A stretch of DNA of 64,000 nt from Candidatus Saccharimonadota bacterium (lineage in GTDB: Bacteria; Patescibacteriota; Saccharimonadia; Saccharimonadales; UBA4665): assembly GCA_013289705.1 (NCBI GenBank), contig JABCZM010000001.1:62001-126000 (forward strand), read 5' to 3'. Every line of letters starts with the position of its first letter. Position 1 is the stretch's first letter. Both the position numbers and the translations under genes were made by a program. This document shows, piece by piece, positions 48,560 through 56,252 of the stretch. The notes below the pieces were generated by a model. That model made no database searches, was not told the origin of the DNA, and saw only the letters and a list, made by a program, of their open reading frames with translations.

Positions 48560-49558
48560 ATGATTCGACGTCTGAGCGTCTTTAAGCCTATAGGTGTGTT
48601 GGTTGCGGCCATTGCCTTGCTCAGTACGTCACTAATAAGTCCCGCATTTGCTGCTACCTCATCCAGCACGGGGGCCGGCAATGGGATGAAAGTCTCGCCA
48701 GTCCACACCGAGCTGAGCCTGAAGCCAGGGCAAAGCACGACTGTCGATGTATACATAACGAACGTAACAAGTCAGGCCGCAACTTTTCAGGCAATCATCA
48801 ATGATTTTGTGGCTAGCGGTGACGAAACAGGTAACCCGGCTATTATTTTGAATCCAGATCAGTCAGCACCCAGTCATGGCCTTAAAAAATACATTAAACC
48901 AATTAGTAATGTGACATTGCAGCCGGGCGAGCAAGCCGATGTCAAAGCAATTATTACCTTGCCAGCCGATGTTGCGCCAGGTGGTTACTATGGTGCAATT
49001 CGTTTTGCTCCAGCTTCTGGCGGTGCGGCTACCAACATTTCGTTATCGGCAAGTGTCGCGTCGCTGATATTGGTGCGTGTTGCCGGTGAGGTAAAAGAGC
49101 AGGTGTCAATTGCCAGCTTTGATGCCCGGAGTGATGATAAGTCGCGCAGTATTTTTACGAGCAACAAAAATATTGATGGTACGATTCGCTTCCAAAACAA
49201 TGGGAATGTCCAAGAGCAGCCTTTTGGTAAAATCATACTCAAAAAGGGCAGCAAGATTATTAGCAGCAGTGAAGTCAATAACACCGATCCACGTGGTAAC
49301 GTGTTGCCAGATAGTATTCGCAAGTTTTCGGTACCGTTAAGTGGTATCGGATCGTTTGGAAAGTACAGGCTAGAAGGTAACTTTGGCTACGGATCTGACG
49401 GGCAATTGCTCACGGCAACAGCTACATTTTATGTGATTCCTATTCCGGTTATTGTCACGGTGCTGGTATCGGTGGCGCTCATTATCGCCTTAGTCTTTGA
49501 AGTGCCACGCATGATTAAGCGCTACAACCGTCGCATTCTCCGCCAAGCTGGCCGCTAA
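48560..49558 (+). CDS. DUF916/WxL-like membrane-anchored surface protein (332 aa)
   Basis: Signal peptide (VLVAAIALLSTSLISPAFAA), then an Ig-like N-terminal domain with GMKVSPVHTELSLKPGQSTTVDVYITN and …TLQPGEQADVKAIITLPADVAPGGYYGAIRF. This is the pattern of DUF916/WxL-interacting proteins in Gram-positive surface operons. A second β domain follows, and a C-terminal TM (~297-318, VIPIPVIVTVLVSVALIIALVF) with a basic cytoplasmic tail. GAGGG upstream of the ATG. It probably anchors or binds the three secreted proteins encoded before it. Confidence 0.82.
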   Translation: MIRRLSVFKPIGVLVAAIALLSTSLISPAFAATSSSTGAGNGMKVSPVHTELSLKPGQSTTVDVYITNVTSQAATFQAIINDFVASGDETGNPAIILNPDQSAPSHGLKKYIKPISNVTLQPGEQADVKAIITLPADVAPGGYYGAIRFAPASGGAATNISLSASVASLILVRVAGEVKEQVSIASFDARSDDKSRSIFTSNKNIDGTIRFQNNGNVQEQPFGKIILKKGSKIISSSEVNNTDPRGNVLPDSIRKFSVPLSGIGSFGKYRLEGNFGYGSDGQLLTATATFYVIPIPVIVTVLVSVALIIALVFEVPRMIKRYNRRILRQAGR

Positions 49559-49610
49559 GATCTAGGGGCCCTACATTGTTGGAGGCTGGAAAGTCCTGTA
49601 AAGTGTAAGC

Positions 49611-50561
49611 ATGAGCATAATGCGTATCATCGGGCCCACTATTGGCCGACGGCTAGCGTACACGGGATTGTTGCTCGCAACGTTGGTTGCTCTTGGCACG
49701 TTTGTGTCCGGTACGGTATCGGCTGTCGGTTCAGCGCAGAATCCGCAAGATGGCTCGATTGGACTCGAAGGCACCATTAAAGCGCCACCACCTACGCAGG
49801 GCGGTACCATTGGCACGCCCGGCAACGGCCAAACTGTTACCAACGGCGTTATTACGGTTAGCGGTTTGTGTAAGACTGGCTTGCTGGTAAAGATTTTTGA
49901 TAACAATATTTTTGTTGGTTCGGTAATGTGTGTCAACAGCAGTTACTCGTTGCAGGTAAGTTTATTTAGTGGCCGAAACGATCTGGTTGCGCGGGTCTAT
50001 GATGCGCTCGACCAAGCAGGGCCGGATTCTAACCTCATTACCGTCACGTTCAACGATGCCCAGTTTGCTCAATTTGGCACGCGCGTCGCCTTAACCAGCA
50101 CCTTTGCCAAACTTGGTGCCGACCCTGGCAAAGAACTCGACTGGCCAATTACGCTCACCGGCGGTGTGGGCCCGTATGCCATCAGCATCGACTGGGGTGA
50201 CGGCACACCACCAGTACTGCTGAGCGAGGCGTATCCGGGCGATATCACTATCAAGCATGTCTATAACAGTGCCGGTGTCTACAATATCGTGGTCAAGGCG
50301 ACCGATGCTAACGGCACCATCGCCTTTCTTCAGTTGGTGGGTGTTGCCAACGGCAAGGTAAGTCAGGGAGCCAACGGCACCAGTACGGCTAATTCATCGA
50401 GCGGTAGCACAAACACCGGCACCAGCACTCCCAAAACCAGTGTGTTATGGTGGCCAGCACTGATACTTTTGCCGCTCATTATAATTTCGTTCTGGCTTGG
50501 TCGCCGTCATGAATTAACTACACTTCGTCGCCGCCTAGAACAAAATCGCGACTTCTCCTAA
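49611..50561 (+). CDS. Surface protein with PKD-like domain and C-terminal TM (316 aa)
   Basis: Signal segment (~17-38), a Gly/Pro/Gln-rich linker, a β domain (VTVSGLCKTGLLVKIFDNNIFVGSVMC), then a PKD-like domain (~170-250: GGVGPYAISIDWGDGTP…VKHVY…GVYNIVVKATDANG, with the W-G-D-G-T motif). A Ser/Thr linker and C-terminal TM (LWWPALILLPLIIISFWLG) before a basic tail follow. The -10 box TAAAGT lies 6 nt before the ATG, leaderless. Final gene of the surface cluster. Confidence 0.82.
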   Translation: MSIMRIIGPTIGRRLAYTGLLLATLVALGTFVSGTVSAVGSAQNPQDGSIGLEGTIKAPPPTQGGTIGTPGNGQTVTNGVITVSGLCKTGLLVKIFDNNIFVGSVMCVNSSYSLQVSLFSGRNDLVARVYDALDQAGPDSNLITVTFNDAQFAQFGTRVALTSTFAKLGADPGKELDWPITLTGGVGPYAISIDWGDGTPPVLLSEAYPGDITIKHVYNSAGVYNIVVKATDANGTIAFLQLVGVANGKVSQGANGTSTANSSSGSTNTGTSTPKTSVLWWPALILLPLIIISFWLGRRHELTTLRRRLEQNRDFS

Positions 50562-50583
50562 AATTTGATAAAATGGTATAGAT

Positions 50584-51627
50584 ATGTCTAAAAAAGTTTA
50601 CGTTGGTATGTCCGGCGGGGTTGATTCATCGGTAACCGCAGCTCTGTTAAAAGAGCAGGGCTATGATGTCACGGGTGTTTACATGAAAAACTGGAGCAAA
50701 GACTTGCCTGGTATGGTTTGCCCATGGAAAGAGGATTATCAGGACGCCAAGCGGGTGGCGGTGCAGTTGGGTATACCGTTTAAAATGTATGACTTTGAAG
50801 CCGAATATCGCCAAAAGGTCGTTGAGTATATGGTGGCCGAATACGTCGCTGGCCGCACGCCAAACCCTGACGTCATGTGTAACCAGGAAGTAAAATTCAA
50901 GCTATTCCTCGAAACCTGCCTAGAAGATGGTGCTGATATGATTGCTACCGGCCACTATTCGAGAGTGAAAGACGGACAATTATTAACAGGGGTAGATACC
51001 AATAAAGACCAGTCATACTTCCTATACCGCGTGACAGAAGACGCCTTGCGGCACTCCCTGATGCCCATCGGCGAATACGAAAAGCCAGCAGTACGGGAAC
51101 TAGCCCGCAAGTTTGGCTTGGCCACCGCAGAAAAGAAAGATAGCCAGGGTATCTGCTTTGTGGGCAAAGTTGGCATCAAAGACTTCTTGCTTGTGGAATT
51201 GGGCGAGCAGCCGCACGGAGTAATTATCGATCAAATAGGCAAAACCATTGGCGAACACGACGGCGCGATCTTTTACACCATCGGCCAGCGCCACGGCTTA
51301 GATGTTGGCGGTGGTTTGCCATACTATGTTGTAGGTAAAGACATGGCCAAAAACGAAGTCTACGTTACCACCCAGCTCGATGACAACCGTCTTTGGAAAA
51401 AAGATCTCCAACTCACCGATCTGCACTGGATCAACCAAGCTCCAAAAGCCGGTAAAACTTACCAAGTTCGCACCCGCTATCGGGCCGCCCCCATTGACTG
51501 CACTATTGACGTTAGTGGTACTAGCGCGGTCGTCAAGCTATCCGAAGAAGCCCGCGCTATCACCCCTGGGCAATCGGCTGTTCTCTACGACGGCAAGCAC
51601 TGCCTGGGCGGTGGCATCGTTATTTAG
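50584..51627 (+). CDS. mnmA: tRNA-specific 2-thiouridylase (347 aa)
   Basis: Thiolates U34 of Glu/Gln/Lys tRNAs using ATP and a persulfide sulfur. N-type ATP pyrophosphatase P-loop GMSGGVDSSVTAALL, then NPDVMCNQEVKF (first catalytic Cys), ATGHYSRV, KDQSYFLYR, DSQGICFVGK (second catalytic Cys) and the C-terminal β domain. Length normal. TAAAAT (50570-50575) is 8-9 nt upstream of ATG. The cysteine desulfurase at 36255 is the likely sulfur source. Confidence 0.95.
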   Translation: MSKKVYVGMSGGVDSSVTAALLKEQGYDVTGVYMKNWSKDLPGMVCPWKEDYQDAKRVAVQLGIPFKMYDFEAEYRQKVVEYMVAEYVAGRTPNPDVMCNQEVKFKLFLETCLEDGADMIATGHYSRVKDGQLLTGVDTNKDQSYFLYRVTEDALRHSLMPIGEYEKPAVRELARKFGLATAEKKDSQGICFVGKVGIKDFLLVELGEQPHGVIIDQIGKTIGEHDGAIFYTIGQRHGLDVGGGLPYYVVGKDMAKNEVYVTTQLDDNRLWKKDLQLTDLHWINQAPKAGKTYQVRTRYRAAPIDCTIDVSGTSAVVKLSEEARAITPGQSAVLYDGKHCLGGGIVI

Positions 51628-51631
51628 TGGA

Positions 51632-52687
51632 TTACTTACTTAATTGTTGATTGTGAGGATTGGTTTTACGGAACCAAGCGCCGCTCGCCAATATGCTTGA
51701 GCCTACTTGGGCGTGGCCCGGCTCAGAAACTCCCTGATGTGCCACTTTGATCCCGAAGAGTGAGAAAAATTTTGTCCAATCGCGCAAAGCTTCGGTATTA
51801 TTTACTGTTTTGTCGGAGCTTAAATCATTAGGTGAGCAGAACAGTACTTCGGTAAATCCTGGAATGATGACATGCTTATAACTTTTCCAATCATCAATAA
51901 AATTAAAACCGTTCAAATTGTGCAATTGCTTACCAAGAAGCCGTGGCGAGGCACCCGACATTGTCTGGGCATACGCTTTTTTAAAAACGTCGATAATGCC
52001 CTTTGGTGTGTCGTCTTGTAAACCATTGTAGCGTATATCGTCGACAACATTCGCAACATACTTTTCGCCCAGAGTGTGCCCAAGCCCTAATTCAGCGACC
52101 AGTCTAGCATATATGCCGTCTCTCGCATTGCCGATATTTTCTGGTGCTGTAATCAGGTTAATACGTCGTAGTGGCACCGATAGATCACGTGCTCCCCGTA
52201 GCAACTGCGGTCCTCCCATACTCAGCCCGATAAGGCTCAATGACTGTAGCTCGTTGACCTGGACATATTCTTCCATGAGTTCCGCTACCTCAGAGTTTTC
52301 GTAACCCTGGTTTGGGTATATAACCGAGGCAATAGGTGTAACACTACTAAGATCCGCATGCTGCTGCAAGAATCGTGCTATGACGAGGCCATTATTGCCG
52401 CCAAAACCAGGTCCAGCCAAGCAACCCTCGGTGCGTGATCCCGGAACTTTATCATATCTCAGGGTCTCGATCTGAAGCCCTCGCGGATCATCTGGCCATC
52501 TGTCCTGCTCTACAACCTTATCGACTATGGCATTCGTTTTTCCAAGGCCATATAACGTACCGGCCAGAGCGAGACTGCCCTTCCACAGAAACTCAGGGCG
52601 AGTGATACCGGAAGGTTGAGGTGGCATCTCTTCAAACGGTGCTGGTGGCATCGGCGGAAAGTTATAGCTGTTCTCGTACTCGCGCAT
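51632..52687 (-). CDS. α/β-hydrolase-like protein (351 aa)
   Basis: The nucleophile elbow SLIGLSMGGPQLL (G-L-S-M-G-G, ~160-172) and a late His in GHAQVGSSIL fit an α/β hydrolase; the acid residue is likely in the LFCSPNDLSSDKTVNN loop. The N-terminal ~60 residues are Pro-rich and may include a hydrophobic segment (FLWKGSLALAGTLYGLG). Substrate unknown. It converges with mnmA, with 4 nt between stops. Confidence 0.75.
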   Translation of the reverse strand: MREYENSYNFPPMPPAPFEEMPPQPSGITRPEFLWKGSLALAGTLYGLGKTNAIVDKVVEQDRWPDDPRGLQIETLRYDKVPGSRTEGCLAGPGFGGNNGLVIARFLQQHADLSSVTPIASVIYPNQGYENSEVAELMEEYVQVNELQSLSLIGLSMGGPQLLRGARDLSVPLRRINLITAPENIGNARDGIYARLVAELGLGHTLGEKYVANVVDDIRYNGLQDDTPKGIIDVFKKAYAQTMSGASPRLLGKQLHNLNGFNFIDDWKSYKHVIIPGFTEVLFCSPNDLSSDKTVNNTEALRDWTKFFSLFGIKVAHQGVSEPGHAQVGSSILASGAWFRKTNPHNQQLSK

Positions 52688-52801
52688 GGCTTTACTTCAA
52701 AAAAGGTGACCTAAGTATGCGCTTTGGTTTGTATAAATGAAATGTAAAATGCACAATGCTTTGCGGCGTCACAAACAAGCAATAAACTAAAACACCTCTG
52801 A

Positions 52802-52815
52802 TATAATAGTCACCA
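52802..52815 (+). promoter_or_regulatory. -10 box for a leaderless alaS message
   Basis: TGA-TATAAT (52802-52807), 8 nt before ATG 52816; no Shine-Dalgarno in between. Confidence 0.55.
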
Positions 52816-54729
52816 ATGAACGCACAGGATATCCGCAACAAATACCTAGAATTCTTTGCAGCGCATGGCCACAGGGTGATTCCGCGGGCGCCGTTGGTGC
52901 TGCAGAATGATCCAACTACGTTGTTTACGGGCAGTGGTATGCAGCAGCTGATGCCATATTTGCTTGGCGAAACACATCCCCAAGGCGTTCGCTTAGTTGA
53001 CAGCCAGCCTAGTTTCCGTGCCCAAGATATCGAAGAAGTCGGTGATAACCGCCACACTACATTTTTTGAAATGCTAGGGAACTGGAGTCTGGGTGATTAT
53101 TTTAAGGCAGAGCAACTGCCCTGGATGTTCGAATTTATGATCGACGTTGTGGGGTTAGACATCAATAAATTCTACGTGACATGTTTTATTGGTGATGAGG
53201 CCAACGGCATCCCCAAGGATACCGATAGCGGTGAAATTTGGAAAAAATTGTACGCCAGCAAGAGTGTTGAAGCTGGCGAAGTCGAAGTTGGTTCCGAGGC
53301 TGATGGATACCAGGTTGGCACGCCAGCAGGCAAGCGAATTTTCTATTATGATGCCAGCAAAAACTGGTGGTGCCGCGGTGGCAAAATTGCCGACATGCCC
53401 GTGGGTGAGCCAGGTGGCCCAGACAGTGAAATGTTCTACCGTTTCGACGATCGACCGCACACCGAAGCCGAAAAAAAGCAGTACGGTGAGCTCTGCCATC
53501 CCAACTGCGACTGCGGCCAGTTCATGGAAATCGGCAACAACGTCTTTATGGAATACGTTCGCCGCGAAGCTGGCTTCGAGAAATTACCAGCCCAAAATGT
53601 CGACCAAGGCGCAGGCCTGGAACGCATTGCTGCCGCCGCCCTGGATGATCCCGATGTCTTCAAAATCAGTCTGCTTTGGCCAATCGTTGAAAAGTTGCAG
53701 CAAATTAGCGGTAAAAGTTACGAAAGCCACACTAATAGCATGCGTGTGATTGGCGACCACCTCCGTGGCGCAACTTTCCTAGCTGTCGACGGCGTGGTGC
53801 CAAGCAACAAAGAACAAGGCTACGTGATGCGTCGCTTACTCCGCCGTGCCATCCGTTTTGCCTTTGACCTTGGCGTTGAGCAGAACTTCCTGGAGCAAGT
53901 AGTGCCCGTCATTGCTGATCTGTATCAAGCCGATTATCCGGAAATTGCCGAAAACCGCGACACTATCATCCAAACCCTAGTGAAGGAGGAAAAAGCCTTC
54001 CGCCAGACACTCCGAAAAGGAGTTAAGGAAGAAGAAAAACTGAAGCTTCTAGACGGTGCCGAACTTTTCAAGCTGTACGATACCTATGGCTTCCCCGTTG
54101 AGCTGAGTGTTGAAGAAGGTTTTAAGTTGGGTATTCCTGTTGCCGAAAATTGGCGAGAAGAATTTGATGCAAAAATGAAAGAGCAACGTGAGCGCTCCCA
54201 AACCGCCGCAAAAGGTGTATTCAAGGGTGGCCTGGGTGGTCAAACCGAGCAGCACAAGAAATATCATACTGCAACGCATCTGATGTACCAGAGCCTTCGC
54301 ACGGTACTGGGCGACCACGTTATCCAGCACGGTAGCAATATTACCGAAGAACGCCTGCGGTTTGACTTTGATCATCCCGAAAAAATGACGCCAGAACAGA
54401 TCAAACAAGTCGAAGATATGGTCAATGAGCAGATTGATGCAGACCTCAAAGTTAGCTTTGCCGAATATCCCACCAAAGTCGCCCGCGAAGAAATGGGCGC
54501 ACTCGGTGCCTTTGGCGACCGCTACGGCGACACGGTCAAAGTCTATAAAATGATTGCCGACGGTGCCGACAAACCTTTTAGTTTCGAAATTTGTGGTGGC
54601 CCGCACGTTGACCACACCGGCCAATTAGCGCAACCCGCCGCCGGAACGGACAAGCTCAAGCGCTTCAAAATTCTCAAGGAAGAATCTTCGTCGGCTGGCA
54701 TCCGCCGCATCAAAGCCGTCTTGCAGTAG
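52816..54729 (+). CDS. alaS: Alanyl-tRNA synthetase lacking the C-terminal C-Ala domain (637 aa)
   Basis: A class II synthetase for tRNA-Ala. Motif 1-2 region (HRVIPRAPLVLQNDPTTLFTGSGMQQL, NRHTTFFEMLGNWSLGDYFK), motif 3 GAGLERIAA, and the recognition helices are present. The editing domain metal ligands H-(T)-A-T-H-L (HTATHLMYQ) and CGGPHVDHTG are kept, so misacylated Ser/Gly-tRNA can be cleared. The protein stops right after GIRRIKAVLQ, where canonical AlaRS (~870 aa) continues into the C-Ala domain that helps dimerisation and tRNA binding. Confidence 0.93.
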   Translation: MNAQDIRNKYLEFFAAHGHRVIPRAPLVLQNDPTTLFTGSGMQQLMPYLLGETHPQGVRLVDSQPSFRAQDIEEVGDNRHTTFFEMLGNWSLGDYFKAEQLPWMFEFMIDVVGLDINKFYVTCFIGDEANGIPKDTDSGEIWKKLYASKSVEAGEVEVGSEADGYQVGTPAGKRIFYYDASKNWWCRGGKIADMPVGEPGGPDSEMFYRFDDRPHTEAEKKQYGELCHPNCDCGQFMEIGNNVFMEYVRREAGFEKLPAQNVDQGAGLERIAAAALDDPDVFKISLLWPIVEKLQQISGKSYESHTNSMRVIGDHLRGATFLAVDGVVPSNKEQGYVMRRLLRRAIRFAFDLGVEQNFLEQVVPVIADLYQADYPEIAENRDTIIQTLVKEEKAFRQTLRKGVKEEEKLKLLDGAELFKLYDTYGFPVELSVEEGFKLGIPVAENWREEFDAKMKEQRERSQTAAKGVFKGGLGGQTEQHKKYHTATHLMYQSLRTVLGDHVIQHGSNITEERLRFDFDHPEKMTPEQIKQVEDMVNEQIDADLKVSFAEYPTKVAREEMGALGAFGDRYGDTVKVYKMIADGADKPFSFEICGGPHVDHTGQLAQPAAGTDKLKRFKILKEESSSAGIRRIKAVLQ

Positions 54730-54734
54730 ACATA

Positions 54735-54834
54735 GCCAGCCAGTATTCCCTATATCGCAGAATTACTAACACTCGCGGGTTCTGGCCAAGGGCCACTTTT
54801 AGAGTGTTCGGAGAGATGGGGAATACTGGCTGGC
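54735..54834. ncRNA. Strongly structured intergenic RNA candidate between alaS and ftsA-like
   Basis: GCCAGCCAGTATTCCC (54735-54750) pairs perfectly over 16 bp with GGGAATACTGGCTGGC (54819-54834). Inside, AACACTC (54768-54774) pairs with GAGTGTT (54802-54808), and TGGCC-AAG-GGCCA (54783-54795) forms a small apical hairpin. The result is a three-helix nested rod with unpaired TATATCGCAGAATTA-type and CGGAGAGAT loops. No U-tract follows on either strand, so it is not a simple terminator. A small RNA, or a cis element regulating the next gene, are both possible. It does not match SRP or 6S RNA motifs. Confidence 0.5.
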
Positions 54835-54867
54835 CCAACAAGTGTCGCTCCCACGTCTCGCTCGTGC

Positions 54868-54882
54868 TAAAATAGAAACCAT
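54868..54882 (+). promoter_or_regulatory. Extended -10 before the ftsA-like gene
   Basis: TGC-TAAAAT (54868-54873), 9 nt before ATG 54883. Confidence 0.45.
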
Positions 54883-56238
54883 ATGCTTGATCTCAAGAAA
54901 GTTACGTCAATCGGCAAAAATGTAGGCCGAAATGTTAAAGGTAAGGCCGGCGAAGCCGTTAACAAGGCTAGCCAAGCCGCCAAAAAAGCTAAAAAAGGCA
55001 GCCAGGCCGAATATGTCGTGGCTTTGGACATTGGTACCGAAAACGTCAAAGCGTTAATTGGTCAATTAAATCAGGAAACCGGTGGTATCGAAATCATCGG
55101 TGTTGGTCGAGCCCACCAGAGCCTCAGTGACATGCAGGCCGGCGCCATTGCCGATATTGATGGCGTGGTCGAAAACTGCGACAAAGCCCTAAATGCCGCC
55201 GAACAACAAGCTGGCGTCAGCGTCCGAACCGCAGTTATCGGCATCGCTGGTGAACTGGTAAAGGGTACAACCACCACTGTTCGCGTGGCCCGCAAAGCTC
55301 CCACCAAGCCGCTCGATGTTTTTGAAATGGAAAAGATCATCAAGCTCGTGCAGCAACGTGCCGAAGTAAAGGCAAAGAAACAGTTGGCTATAGAACTTGG
55401 TGGCAAAGACGTCGAAGTGCGACTGGTTAACAGTGCGCTCGTAAGTATTGATATCGACGGTTATCCCGTAACGAATCCAATTGGTTTTCAGGGCAAAGAA
55501 GTTGTGGTGCAGCTCTACACTGCCTTCGCACCAATGATTCACATTGGTGCCTTGGAGCAAACTGCAGCTAAGCTCGATCTTGATCTGTTGGCCGTGGCTG
55601 CAGAACCCTTTGCCGTTGCTCGTTCCGTAATTGGCAATAATCCTAATCAAAGTCTGAGCGTGATCCTGATGGATGTTGGCGGCGGCACGACTGATATTGC
55701 CGTGGTGAACGAAGGCGGCGTCCAGGGAACCAAAATGTTCGGGATTGGCGGCCGAGCCTATACTCGTTCTGTTGAACGCGAACTAGGCGTTGATTTTGAC
55801 GAAGCAGAACGGTTTAAACTTGGCCTCAAAACCAATCTCGTACCACGTGCCAAAGCGCCGGCTATCGAAGGCGCACTAGAAAAAACCCTCGATGTTTGGG
55901 TAAGTGGCGTAGAACTTGCATTGGGCGAATTTACAAAATTGGACCACTTGCCGTACCAGATTTTCCTCTGTGGCGGTGGTTCTAGCCTGGACATGCTCAA
56001 AGAAGAGCTCCAAGACTCAGTGTGGTATAAAAGCCTACCATTTACACGCAAGCCAATCGTCAACTACGTTGATCCGCAACAAGTGGTCGGCATTGAAGAT
56101 AAAACCGGCGACGTCAACGACCACACTTACATCACCGCTATGGGTCTACTGCGTGTTGGCCTCGATACCATGCAGTTCGCAGGTAGTGGCGTAGCTGGCT
56201 CAATTCGCGAAAAACTTGATAAAATGCTCAGAGTATAA
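54883..56238 (+). CDS. FtsA/PilM-type actin-fold ATPase (451 aa)
   Basis: An actin-like ATPase. Phosphate-1 motif YVVALDIGTENVKALIG, SHS2/1C-type region (~90-230), phosphate-2 VILMDVGGGTTDIAVVNEGG, and adenosine motif FLCGGGSSLDMLKE. An extra Lys/Ala-rich amphipathic N-terminus of ~45 residues (VGRNVKGKAGEAVNKASQAA, then KKAKKG) may bind membrane or nucleic acid. FtsA tethers FtsZ, PilM scaffolds pili. The C-terminal membrane-targeting helix of FtsA is present only weakly (IREKLDKMLRV). The next gene encodes a membrane protein, which fits either assignment. Confidence 0.78.
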   Translation: MLDLKKVTSIGKNVGRNVKGKAGEAVNKASQAAKKAKKGSQAEYVVALDIGTENVKALIGQLNQETGGIEIIGVGRAHQSLSDMQAGAIADIDGVVENCDKALNAAEQQAGVSVRTAVIGIAGELVKGTTTTVRVARKAPTKPLDVFEMEKIIKLVQQRAEVKAKKQLAIELGGKDVEVRLVNSALVSIDIDGYPVTNPIGFQGKEVVVQLYTAFAPMIHIGALEQTAAKLDLDLLAVAAEPFAVARSVIGNNPNQSLSVILMDVGGGTTDIAVVNEGGVQGTKMFGIGGRAYTRSVERELGVDFDEAERFKLGLKTNLVPRAKAPAIEGALEKTLDVWVSGVELALGEFTKLDHLPYQIFLCGGGSSLDMLKEELQDSVWYKSLPFTRKPIVNYVDPQQVVGIEDKTGDVNDHTYITAMGLLRVGLDTMQFAGSGVAGSIREKLDKMLRV

Positions 56239-56252
56239 TCTAACCAACAATT

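Noticed and set aside
54735-54834. Possible SRP (4.5S), 6S or RNase P RNA
   Set aside because: It lacks the SRP GGAA/AGCAGCC loop, the 6S central bubble length and RNase P core motifs.
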